Below the pieces are notes generated by a model. It was not told where the DNA came from. It saw only the letters and a program-made list of their open reading frames with translations, and ran no database searches. The translations under genes and the position numbers were made by a program. Source: a bacterium Ga0077546 (GTDB lineage: Bacteria; Cyanobacteriota; Vampirovibrionia; Obscuribacterales; Obscuribacteraceae). From it: DNA of 8,283 nucleotides. Positions 1 through 6,437 of the stretch are shown in pieces (positions within the stretch are counted from its first letter, which is position 1; each line of letters starts with the position of its first letter). The stretch spans positions 1-8,283 of the forward strand of contig LNEX01000032.1 of NCBI GenBank assembly GCA_001464165.1, written 5' to 3'.

Positions 1-564
1 TTCATCGATCAAGAACCAACACTTTTGAGACCAGCCAACTATCCAGATGGCACTGCTGGCCAAGGCTACTGCGTCTTAGAGAAAGGTGGGCATAAGCTTG
101 CGGTCATAAATGTTATGGGCCGAGTCTTTATGGAACCACTACAGTCGCCCTTTCTTGTAGCTGAACAGCTCGTGGCCAAGGTCAAAGAAGAGACTAATAT
201 TATTCTTGTTGATGTTCATGCCGAAGCCACCGCAGAAAAAATTGCCATGGGTTGGTATCTCGACGGCAAGGTTTCCGCTGTTGTAGGCACCCACACCCAC
301 GTGCAGACCGCGGACGAACGGCTCTTGCACAGAGGCACTGCTTTTATTACAGACGCCGGCTGTTGCGGGCCAACCGATGGCGTCATCGGCATGGCTGTGG
401 AAGGTGTCTTTAGACGGATGGTCAAGCAACTGCCATCACGTTTTGAAATTGCTTCTGGGCCCACAGTGTGCTGCGGTGTATTAATTACAGTTGATCCTAA
501 CAGTGGTAAAGCTCAGGCAATTAAACGTGTAAGATTCCACGACGACGGCAAGAAAAGTGATTGA
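1..564 (+). CDS. ymdB: YmdB-like metallophosphoesterase (TIGR00282 family), 5'-truncated by window edge
   Basis: This is the C-terminal 187 codons of a calcineurin-like phosphodiesterase. The frame is open from base 1, so the start lies outside the window. Bacillus subtilis YmdB, a 264-residue 2',3'-cyclic nucleotide phosphodiesterase, aligns from its residue 78 or so, so about 77 residues are missing here. Those carry the usual N-terminal metal ligands (GDVVG, GEN and GNH motifs). What remains matches closely: RPANYP just after the edge, then VHAEAT (metal-ligand His at bases 217-219), GWYLDGK, and GTHTHVQTAD with the last two His ligands at 292-294 and 298-300, then ITDAG and DGVIGM. No frameshift is visible and the stop is at 562-564. 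The family acts in the cytoplasm and in Firmicutes lies next to rny (RNase Y), which may therefore lie just left of the window. The PHP gene downstream overlaps this one by 8 bases, suggesting one transcript. The family assignment is very secure; the in vivo substrate here is inferred. Confidence 0.95.
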   Translation, partial: FIDQEPTLLRPANYPDGTAGQGYCVLEKGGHKLAVINVMGRVFMEPLQSPFLVAEQLVAKVKEETNIILVDVHAEATAEKIAMGWYLDGKVSAVVGTHTHVQTADERLLHRGTAFITDAGCCGPTDGVIGMAVEGVFRRMVKQLPSRFEIASGPTVCCGVLITVDPNSGKAQAIKRVRFHDDGKKSD

Positions 565-1390
565 CTTACATTTGCATACTCACCATTCTGATGGCACCTG
601 GTCGCCAGCCGAACTGGTAGAGCATGCCGTCAAGATTGGTATGAAACACATTGCCATATCTGATCATGATACTGTTTGTGGTATCGATGAAGGACTAGAA
701 GCTGCCCGTGGGCGCTTGGAAATTATTCCAGCGATCGAACTCAATACTATTTACAAAGACCACACGGGTGCTAACCATGACGTGCACATTCTTGGCTATT
801 TCATCGACAAAGATAATCAAGAATTATCTGCTGCGATAGCTAGGCAGAAGGCTGCAAGAGCCGAGCATGTGCTGGATTGTATTGAGCTTGTTAGGCTTGC
901 TGGTGTGCCTATTACTCTTGAAGCAGTGCAAGAGTGCGCAGGGATGGGGTCAATTGGTAAGGCCCATCTTACAGAAGCAATTGTTCGAGCCGGTGGTGCG
1001 CCTGATTTAACTGCGGCTTACGAGAAGTTTATGGTGCGCGGTTCGCAGTTTTATGCTGATAGAAAAAGTATTAACCCTTTCGAAGCTGTGGCTGCAATTA
1101 AGGCTGCTGGCGGTATCGCTTCTATTGCTCACCCAGGCAAAGAAAAGCATGTGATACCACTGATAGAGGCTTTGCAGCAAGTAGGACTATCTGGTGTTGA
1201 AGCTTATCACCGCGTTCATTCGCTGCCGCTTTTGCGGCAGTATCTACGTTTTGCCCATAAGCACAAAATGCTCGTCACTGGCGGCTCTGACTGCCACGGC
1301 CCTTACCAAGAATTTGAATCAATGATGGGTTCTATTTCAGTTCCACCTGAAGTGCTCAAAGACCTCCGCCGCGCTCACTTACGAGATTAG
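557..1390 (+). CDS. PHP-domain phosphoesterase, RNase AM/YciV-like (5'-3' exoribonuclease or nucleoside 3',5'-bisphosphate phosphatase)
   Basis: This is a complete 277-residue protein, the usual length for the YciV/RNase AM group. The metal-site motifs of the PHP fold are all present: HLHTH (5-9), SDHD (35-38), Glu61 in AIELN, His77 in DVHILGY, AHPG (191-194) and GSDCHG (243-248). The inserted segment carries the family pattern with IGKAHL (133-138) where relatives usually have GRPH, and a YEKFM...FYADR stretch (155-169). Characterised relatives either trim the 5' ends of rRNAs and short RNAs or hydrolyse nucleoside 3',5'-bisphosphates; the sequence alone does not separate these. The GTG start at 557 is chosen because MIDLHLHT is the canonical N-terminus of the family. 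It overlaps the end of the YmdB-like gene by 8 bases and has no clear Shine-Dalgarno sequence, so translational coupling is likely. The stop codon overlaps that of the convergent gene on the other strand. Confidence 0.92.
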   Translation: MIDLHLHTHHSDGTWSPAELVEHAVKIGMKHIAISDHDTVCGIDEGLEAARGRLEIIPAIELNTIYKDHTGANHDVHILGYFIDKDNQELSAAIARQKAARAEHVLDCIELVRLAGVPITLEAVQECAGMGSIGKAHLTEAIVRAGGAPDLTAAYEKFMVRGSQFYADRKSINPFEAVAAIKAAGGIASIAHPGKEKHVIPLIEALQQVGLSGVEAYHRVHSLPLLRQYLRFAHKHKMLVTGGSDCHGPYQEFESMMGSISVPPEVLKDLRRAHLRD

Positions 1391-2037
1391 CTCTTAGCTG
1401 GGGCAATAGTTTCCATTATGGCACTTAGTTTCGCTTCTAAGTCTAGAGCTGCGAACTGAGGGTTCGTGTAGTTGAAGAATCCTACGGAAGATCGGGCTTC
1501 CTCTAGGTCTCCGGCGTATAGCGAGACTGCTACTTCGCGCAGGTTCTGAACCGGAGAGCCGTATATGCGAACAGGTTTCTTAAATTGATGAAGAAGCTGC
1601 TTTTGGCTGCACAAGTTTATAAGCGAGTTTTCGCCACTTTTTCGTAGCTCTTGATATGTAGATAGAATGACATCTTTGTAGTTTTGCCCTGCTGTGCTTG
1701 CTTTCAGCTTGCGTTGCACTCTTGGTATCTTGGTCAACATATTTGTCGCAGTCGCGAAACTAAATGGACCAATTTCGTAGTCACTTGGAGCTAGTTTTTC
1801 AACAATGGCCTCTAGTTCTTCCCACCTAACCAGCAGAAATAAGGCAACGTCACCTTGGGGAGAAACTATCTGAAAGCCTTCAGCGGCCGGTTGCGGTAAG
1901 GCGATATGATAGCGGGCCGTTATCTTCTCAGATTCCAGATTGCGTGACAGTCCAAACTCAGTGCGTTCGAAACCATCATTCAGAGCTAGCTCCGTAAGAT
2001 ACTCGGTAGCTAATTCATTGATGGCCTTGAAAGTCAT
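1387..2037 (-). CDS. Hypothetical protein of 216 residues, no recognised family
   Basis: I do not recognise this protein. It is a soluble-looking mixed alpha/beta sequence with no signal peptide, no transmembrane segment and a single Cys (143). A hydrophobic beta-like stretch at about 64-70 (VALFLLV) is followed by an acidic amphipathic helix (72-82). A basic segment lies at 104-112 (IPRVQRKLK) and another helical stretch at the C-terminus (196-212). The ATG at 2037 is preceded by AGGA about 13 bases upstream, an unusually long spacing, so ribosome binding is uncertain. It follows the thioredoxin-like gene by 29 bases on the same strand and is probably co-transcribed with it. Its TAA stop overlaps the TAG of the convergent PHP gene by four bases. 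The long open frame and tight packing support a real gene; the function is unknown. Confidence 0.78.
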   Translation of the reverse strand: MTFKAINELATEYLTELALNDGFERTEFGLSRNLESEKITARYHIALPQPAAEGFQIVSPQGDVALFLLVRWEELEAIVEKLAPSDYEIGPFSFATATNMLTKIPRVQRKLKASTAGQNYKDVILSTYQELRKSGENSLINLCSQKQLLHQFKKPVRIYGSPVQNLREVAVSLYAGDLEEARSSVGFFNYTNPQFAALDLEAKLSAIMETIAPAKS

Positions 2038-2066
2038 TTTGATTAGTAGATCCTATTTAGAGTCAG

Positions 2067-2543
2067 CTAATTCGTCAATGCTTTTTCAAGTTGCTGATTG
2101 AGAGTTGAAGTTTCCACTTCACCAATCGAACTCCAGCCTACAGTGCCGCTCTTGTTTAAGATTACTTGAAAGGGAATGTAACCCTTGTAGTGATTTTTGA
2201 TCAAACTGCGAGCTTGATCATTTTGAGCGTGGTCAACGTCAATCAAAATAAATTTCACTGGTTTGTTGTTCGATTGTCGATAGAGATCTACAACTCTTTT
2301 GGCTTGGCGATTTGTGTTTAGGTCGCCCGAGGCGCCAAAGAAAACAACCGTTGCCTTGCCTGGCTCTAACTGACAATCATCAAACTTTTCTGCTTCGATT
2401 GGAAAACCAGAGTCAGTGTCTTGGACAAAAGAAATGCCTTTTTTTAGCTTCAATTCGTCTGCCGCTTGAGCCTGAGTGCCGATATTGAAAGCAGCCGCTA
2501 TTGTCATTAAGGCAAAAAAGGCGGTGCTTCTCTTCAATTTCAC
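2067..2543 (-). CDS. Exported thioredoxin-fold protein lacking the CxxC active site
   Basis: This is a 158-residue protein with a classical Sec signal peptide: basic KLKR at 2-5, a hydrophobic core at about 7-22, and an AQA-A type cleavage site near 27/28. The mature part looks like a small thioredoxin fold. It has a beta strand ATVVFFGAS (64-72), the helix that normally follows the active site (77-90), a strand KFILIDVD (97-104), and YIPFQVILN (122-130) with the cis-Pro position at 124. Where thioredoxins have WCxxC, this sequence reads roughly SGDLN (72-76), and the only cysteine is Cys57 upstream. It therefore cannot act as a conventional dithiol oxidoreductase; a binding, chaperone or structural role outside the cytoplasm is inferred. 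The start is GTG at 2543, supported by AGGAG seven bases upstream. It has its own candidate promoter and is probably followed in the operon by the 216-residue gene. Confidence 0.85.
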   Translation of the reverse strand: MKLKRSTAFFALMTIAAAFNIGTQAQAADELKLKKGISFVQDTDSGFPIEAEKFDDCQLEPGKATVVFFGASGDLNTNRQAKRVVDLYRQSNNKPVKFILIDVDHAQNDQARSLIKNHYKGYIPFQVILNKSGTVGWSSIGEVETSTLNQQLEKALTN

Positions 2544-2550
2544 TTTGTCG

Positions 2551-2555
2551 CTCCT
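2551..2555 (-). promoter_or_regulatory. Ribosome binding site deciding the GTG start of the thioredoxin-like gene
   Basis: On the minus strand AGGAG lies seven bases before the GTG at 2543-2541. It is the strongest Shine-Dalgarno match among the minus-strand genes and supports GTG initiation right at the basic n-region of the signal peptide. Confidence 0.75.
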
Positions 2556-2639
2556 GACTTTTGGTCTTGTCTATCGTTTCGGTCTTGACTGTACTTTCCT
2601 GCCAGGCACTGAAGTCTTTTTCCGTACCCAGCAATAGTA

Positions 2640-2645
2640 ATTATA
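2640..2645 (-). promoter_or_regulatory. Candidate -10 element for the thioredoxin-like gene and its downstream neighbour
   Basis: The minus strand reads a perfect TATAAT here, giving a predicted transcript start near 2633 and a leader of about 90 nt. The -35 region is poor: ACATTG at 17-base spacing, or TTGCCG at a too-short 14-base spacing. This is a sequence match only; readthrough from the 136-residue gene upstream is an alternative, since no terminator is evident between the two. Confidence 0.4.
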
Positions 2646-2712
2646 GACAAAGGAAGGGCCGGCAATGTTCCCAAAGCAGTAATAATTGGCTTTTAGGCTG
2701 TGCTAAAGAGCG

Positions 2713-3123
2713 CTAGTCTTTGATTTTAAAATCGCTGGATTTGACGCCATGGACAAAGCGCGACCATTTTTGCTGCTCATAACTCATTGAGTATTCGTAG
2801 AGGCTATTGAGCAGCCTTACACCAGAACCAGAAGCGCCTTCGAAAAAATAATAGACTTCGGAGCCCGTTTCGATAGTTGCCCCTGACTTTTGGGCCTTTA
2901 TCAATAATTCTGCCTCCTGCGGAAGGCGAATTTTGCGACCGAGGTTGAGGCGCTGCGACTGCCTGCCGGAGCCGGAGGAAATATCAACTTCGCAGTGAAT
3001 AACTTGATCAACCGCTGAACTGGGCGGCTTCTTCAGCCTTTCCCAGAGCCAGAGCGAAAGCGCCTGGTTGGCTGGCAACTCAGGGACACTGTGCAAAAAC
3101 TCGGCAAAGGCCTCTAGGATCAT
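2713..3123 (-). CDS. Hypothetical protein of 136 residues, no recognised family
   Basis: I do not recognise this protein. It is probably cytoplasmic, with no signal peptide or membrane segment and one Cys (44). The N-terminal 30 residues look like two amphipathic helices rich in Leu and Trp (SLWLWERLKK at 23-32). A segment of alternating hydrophobic and polar residues follows, with a basic patch (58-66, RLNLGRKIR). A glycine/serine turn (GASGSG, 96-101) precedes an aromatic helix with several Tyr residues (109-115). The C-terminus is lysine-rich. The ATG at 3123 has no evident Shine-Dalgarno sequence, but an extended -10 promoter motif lies about 40 bases upstream. It is divergent from the radical SAM gene and separated by 169 bases from the thioredoxin-like gene downstream. 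It could be lineage-specific; I see no basis for a function. Confidence 0.7.
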   Translation of the reverse strand: MILEAFAEFLHSVPELPANQALSLWLWERLKKPPSSAVDQVIHCEVDISSGSGRQSQRLNLGRKIRLPQEAELLIKAQKSGATIETGSEVYYFFEGASGSGVRLLNSLYEYSMSYEQQKWSRFVHGVKSSDFKIKD

Positions 3124-3164
3124 TAATCAATTAAGTAAGGGTACGGGTTATGGGCTTCTTAGCG

Positions 3165-3173
3165 ACTATAGCA
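3165..3173 (-). promoter_or_regulatory. Candidate extended -10 promoter for the 136-residue gene
   Basis: The minus strand reads TGCTATAGT, an extended -10 (TGn plus TATAGT, five of six consensus bases). It would place transcript initiation about 35 bases before the ATG at 3123. No good -35 is present at standard spacing, which extended -10 promoters can tolerate. Confidence 0.45.
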
Positions 3174-3283
3174 CGGAGAAGTAAAGTGGGGGAAGTGACC
3201 AGTCTTGCTTCGCTCGGGGGAGAAAAGGGTCAAGATTTAGGAAATTAAACTTTATGCCCTCTTTATTGATGGGCAAATAAGGT

Positions 3284-3289
3284 TATAAT
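3284..3289 (+). promoter_or_regulatory. Candidate -10 element for the radical SAM / RNase E/G operon
   Basis: A perfect TATAAT lies about 200 bases before the radical SAM start codon, with a predicted transcript start near 3296. The best upstream match is TTTATT at 3262-3267 (16-base spacing, three of six consensus bases), so the -35 is weak. It is the most convincing plus-strand promoter motif in the gap. Confidence 0.5.
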
Positions 3290-3296
3290 TCTTGCA

Positions 3297-3319
3297 CTTG
3301 AGGACGCACTTAGCTCAAG
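3297..3319 (+). repeat. Inverted repeat at the predicted 5' end of the operon transcript
   Basis: CTTGAG (3297-3302) and CTCAAG (3314-3319) form a perfect 6-bp stem with an 11-base loop. If transcription starts near 3296 this stem sits at the extreme 5' end of the mRNA. It is short and could be chance. Confidence 0.4.
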
Positions 3320-3350
3320 AACCCTTTTGATGCTACCCAATAAAATCTAA

Positions 3351-3369
3351 GAAGCCGCTACGGCGCTTC
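3351..3369 (+). repeat. Imperfect hairpin in the leader
   Basis: GCCG (3354-3357) pairs with CGGC (3361-3364) around a CTA loop. The outer GAA and TTC extend the stem to seven pairs with a two-base bulge. No T-run follows, so it is not a terminator. Any function is unknown. Confidence 0.4.
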
Positions 3370-3408
3370 CGAACGTCATTTTATACAGTTGGCATCTCTG
3401 GGCAGTTC

Positions 3409-3423
3409 ACGGTCATTGACCGT
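3409..3423 (+). repeat. Perfect inverted repeat ahead of the radical SAM gene
   Basis: ACGGTC (3409-3414) and GACCGT (3418-3423) flank ATT, giving a stable small hairpin followed by TTT then GTCT. It could be a weak attenuator-like hairpin or a dyad operator. The T-run is too short for a confident terminator call. Confidence 0.45.
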
Positions 3424-3491
3424 TTTGTCTGTGGAGATAGGTCATTTTAAATTCTATCGTCAGCCCTCTCAGAGATAAACTCTCAAGCAAA

Positions 3492-6428
3492 ATGATCTCA
3501 GATCTGCTTGTCGAGCGTCTTCTGCCCCAGGTTTTCAAACCTGGTCAGTATCTGGGCAACGAGTGGGGCGCTCGGCGCAAACCGTTTGATAGCTGCGATG
3601 TGCGCTTGGCTCTTTGTTTCCCCGACATGTACGAACTTGGCATGTCAAATTTTGGTCTGAAAATTCTCTACCAGCTAGTTAATGACTTCGAAGGGCTGTT
3701 GGTTGATCGCTCCTATGCACCAGCTTCAGACCTTGAGGCTTTGATGCGCGATGCTAGACCAGCAATTCCGCTATTTGGCTTTGAGTCGCGGCAGCCACTC
3801 TACAACTTCGAGTTGCTTGGCTTCTCTTTGCAGTATGAGCTTACATATAGCAATGTCTTGAATATGCTTGACTTGGCCCAGCTGCCGGTTAAGGCTAATG
3901 AGCGCACCGAGCTATTTCCTCTAGTATTTGGTGGTGGACCGTCTTCTGTGAACCCAGAGCCGATGGCGCCATTTATGGACTTCTTTATTATCGGCGATGG
4001 CGAACTGGCCATTCCTGCTGTGATGAATGTTGTGCGTCAGTTCAAAGCAGAGCATCTAGAAACAGTAAATAATAAGCCGCAATTAGCGCCGCACTACCGG
4101 CAGTGGCTACTGACTAAGCTCGCTACGGAAGTTGCTGGTGTATATGTGCCTGCACTTTATGATCTCAAAGCTGGCGATGTGGTTGTTACACCTATAGCAA
4201 TCGAGCAAGTTGTTGAACAGTTGTTAGCGGCTCTGCCTGAGCATGCTGAAGCTATTGAACAATTGCGTGGTGCTGCTATTCCTAAGCGGGTTTTGCGGCA
4301 GATTGCCCCTCTGACTGATAGCAATCAACCGACTACCAATCTTGTGCCATATTTAGCGCTGGTACACGATCGTGAAACTTTTGAAGTGAGAAGGGGATGT
4401 GATCGTGGTTGTCGCTTCTGCCAGCCTGGTTATACATTCTTACCAGTGCGCGAGCGTTCAGCTGAAGATTTGGTCGAATTATCGAAGAAGGCTCTAGCTA
4501 ATTCTGGCCACGAGGAATATTCGCTTTTGTCATTGTGTGTTAGTGATTACACATCATTGCATGATTCTGTTCGTGCTCTTAACCGCGAACACAGTGTTAC
4601 TCGTGCGTCTCTTTCGTTCCCTAGTCAGCGTGCTGACCGCATGAATCTTGAGATTGCCGAAGAATTGAAAGCGGTGCGCAAGAGTGGCATCACTTTGGCA
4701 CCAGAAGCGGGCACAGAGAAACTTAGGGCCGTGATAAACAAAGGCCTGTCACATCAGCAGATTATTAGTGCTATTGAATCGGCTTATCAGTCTGGTTGGG
4801 CTTCAGTCAAGCTTTACTTTATGTGCGGCCTGCCTTTTGAAGATGATAGTGATTTGCAAGGCATTATCGATATTTTGAAAGAAGCCGAAGTGCACTGCAA
4901 TGTCATTCGCAATAGCGATCCCGCTAAGTATAAAAAGGGCATTGAGATAACTTGCACAATCTCTAACTTTGTTCCAAAGCCATTTACGCCATTCCAGTGG
5001 TTTGGTCAGGTCGACCCACGCGAGACTGCTCGACGCCACGGTGTGCTTAGATCTAAGCTGCGCGAATCTGGTTTGCGCAAAGTGACCTTGAACGTTACTG
5101 ACCCTGCTGGTGAGCTAATTTATCGGGCCTGGAAATCAGGTGCGGTTTTTGATGCTTGGGATGATCGCTATCAACCTGAGCTGTGGCATCAAGCGGCGGC
5201 TTCTCTCTCAACTAGTCTTGAAGATTTGGCTTGTCCGAATTTAGAAGTTGGCTCAAGGCAAGCGTTTGATATTGTCCACATTGGCTTGCATGATTTCTGG
5301 CTCAAGCGTGAATGGGAAAAGGCCGTTAACGCTGTTGAAACGGCAGCTTGTACCGAGAATGTTTGCCATGCTTGTGGTATTTGCACTGAGCTTGATACCA
5401 CTCACATTCTGGCTAATCCAATTCCAGCGGTGATGAAGAAGAATCCTTTTGTCAAAGAATTGAACGCTAACAAGAGTGATCCAGAATCACACCCCTCTCT
5501 CTTCTTTGTGGCACCAAAAGAAGCTGAGCCTGTCGCTGTTGCCGAAAACTATAAAATCAGATTTGCTTTCACCAAAACTGGTGACCTGAGATTCATCGGG
5601 CACTTAGATATGCAAAATCTGCTCATTAGAGCTGCTCGTCGGGCTGCTCTGAAAATGGCCTATACACAAGGGTTCAACCCTCAGCCAAAACTTTCGCTGG
5701 CTTGTCCGCTGCCACTGTTCCAGGAAGGACTTCGAGAATTAGCCGATATCGAGCTAACCGAAGAAATGTCTTGCGAGCAATTTATGCAGCGACTAAACCA
5801 GCAACTGCCTCCTGAAGTACAGATTGTCGGCTCTGTTGAGTTGCCTAAGCTACCGCCTATAAACGGCGATGCTCAGGCTACACCCTCAATAGCGTCGCTG
5901 GTCACTGCAGCTCGATATCGGGCTGAATTACACGTACTTCAAGACTCTCTTTTGAACTTAGACACTAGTTTAAGTTCAGCCGCCGATAAGAAGGCTTCTA
6001 CTGCTGCACTTGTAGAGGCACTGAAAATCGGTATTAAAGAGCTGATCGATAGCGAGCACCTTTATGCACCGGTGCAAGAAGCTAGCGCGACAGCAAGTAG
6101 ATCTAGCAAAGAAAAGATCAAGAACAAGAATAAGAATCCTCAGGGCAAAGACATAAGGCCGGGTCTTCTTAGCTTGAAACTTGTTTCTCCTTGCGATGAT
6201 CAAATCAAAACTGAACATTTAAAGAATGAGGCACCAACGCTCGAATTTGAGATAGCCACCGGATCCGGAACTGGGCTCAATGGAGTTGGCCATATTAAGC
6301 CAACTGATTTGCTAGCACTGCTTTGTCCGACGCTCAATCTCAACTGGCGTATTACTCGGCTTGAGGTTTTGACTCAACCGAGCATCAATTTTTCCAATGT
6401 GCGCTCACACAATTTAAATTCCATTTAG
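3492..6428 (+). CDS. B12-binding-like radical SAM protein (TIGR03960) fused to DUF2344 (TIGR03936)
   Basis: This is a 978-residue fusion. Residues about 1-290 form the B12-binding-like N-terminal region (LLPQVFKPGQYLGNEW, then FPDMYELGMSNFGLKILY). Residues about 295-560 are the radical SAM core, with the cluster ligands C303, C307 and C310 in RRGCDRGCRFC. A second cysteine group, C620 with C625, C628 and C631, resembles an auxiliary metal site. DUF2344 begins near 687 (KIRFAFTKTGDLRFIGHLD) and runs to the end. It is interrupted by a Lys/Asn-rich low-complexity segment at 873-886. A further family-atypical helical stretch lies at about 236-264, rich in Glu, Leu and Ala. In many Firmicutes the two halves are separate genes; fusion is, to my knowledge, usual in cyanobacteria. 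The family is conserved next to RNase E/G, but its reaction is unassigned. The ATG start fits the family N-terminus and lacks a clear Shine-Dalgarno sequence. RNase E/G follows after 9 bases. Confidence 0.95.
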   Translation: MISDLLVERLLPQVFKPGQYLGNEWGARRKPFDSCDVRLALCFPDMYELGMSNFGLKILYQLVNDFEGLLVDRSYAPASDLEALMRDARPAIPLFGFESRQPLYNFELLGFSLQYELTYSNVLNMLDLAQLPVKANERTELFPLVFGGGPSSVNPEPMAPFMDFFIIGDGELAIPAVMNVVRQFKAEHLETVNNKPQLAPHYRQWLLTKLATEVAGVYVPALYDLKAGDVVVTPIAIEQVVEQLLAALPEHAEAIEQLRGAAIPKRVLRQIAPLTDSNQPTTNLVPYLALVHDRETFEVRRGCDRGCRFCQPGYTFLPVRERSAEDLVELSKKALANSGHEEYSLLSLCVSDYTSLHDSVRALNREHSVTRASLSFPSQRADRMNLEIAEELKAVRKSGITLAPEAGTEKLRAVINKGLSHQQIISAIESAYQSGWASVKLYFMCGLPFEDDSDLQGIIDILKEAEVHCNVIRNSDPAKYKKGIEITCTISNFVPKPFTPFQWFGQVDPRETARRHGVLRSKLRESGLRKVTLNVTDPAGELIYRAWKSGAVFDAWDDRYQPELWHQAAASLSTSLEDLACPNLEVGSRQAFDIVHIGLHDFWLKREWEKAVNAVETAACTENVCHACGICTELDTTHILANPIPAVMKKNPFVKELNANKSDPESHPSLFFVAPKEAEPVAVAENYKIRFAFTKTGDLRFIGHLDMQNLLIRAARRAALKMAYTQGFNPQPKLSLACPLPLFQEGLRELADIELTEEMSCEQFMQRLNQQLPPEVQIVGSVELPKLPPINGDAQATPSIASLVTAARYRAELHVLQDSLLNLDTSLSSAADKKASTAALVEALKIGIKELIDSEHLYAPVQEASATASRSSKEKIKNKNKNPQGKDIRPGLLSLKLVSPCDDQIKTEHLKNEAPTLEFEIATGSGTGLNGVGHIKPTDLLALLCPTLNLNWRITRLEVLTQPSINFSNVRSHNLNSI

Positions 6429-6433
6429 AGGGA
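6427..6433 (+). promoter_or_regulatory. Ribosome binding site of the RNase E/G gene, overlapping the upstream stop codon
   Basis: AGAGGGA overlaps the last two bases of the radical SAM TAG stop (6426-6428), with the GAGG core six bases before the ATG at 6438. The arrangement suggests translational coupling and fixes the RNase start. Confidence 0.8.
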
Positions 6434-6437
6434 AATT

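Larger units (their letters stand above)
3124..3491. other. Divergent 368-base intergenic region with promoters and a possible structured leader
   Basis: No credible coding frame was found here. The left part (3124-3240) holds the promoter candidate for the leftward 136-residue gene and a purine-rich run (about 3176-3228). The right part holds a TATAAT on the plus strand followed by about 195 bases before the radical SAM start codon. That stretch contains three small inverted repeats (3297-3319, 3351-3369, 3409-3423) and a 9-base direct repeat (3375-3383 and 3441-3449). I recognise no known riboswitch consensus. A long leader in front of an operon that includes RNase E/G would suit post-transcriptional control, but that is inference. 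Confidence 0.6.

Noticed and set aside
139..464. Two minus-strand open frames antisense to the YmdB-like gene
   Set aside because: The plus-strand frame encodes a strongly conserved enzyme with metal-ligand motifs; the antisense frames have no recognisable features.
2413..2634. A 73-codon minus-strand frame overlapping the start of the thioredoxin-like gene
   Set aside because: It covers the promoter and signal-peptide region in another frame. The composition is random-looking and there is no supporting start signal, whereas the overlapped frame has a clear signal peptide and Shine-Dalgarno sequence.
2818..2838. Possible P-loop in the 136-residue protein (GASGSG, residues 96-101)
   Set aside because: The glycine-rich turn lacks the Lys-Ser/Thr of a Walker A motif and no Walker B follows, so nucleotide binding is not supported.
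3409..3430. Intrinsic terminator at the ACGGTC/GACCGT hairpin
   Set aside because: The stem is only 6 bp and is followed by TTTGTCT rather than a solid T-run. It also lies upstream of a gene, with no transcript from the left needing to end there.
3124..3491. Riboswitch (cobalamin or SAM) ahead of the B12-binding-like radical SAM gene
   Set aside because: The gene content invited the search, but I could not find a cobalamin-box-like or SAM-type conserved core in the leader.
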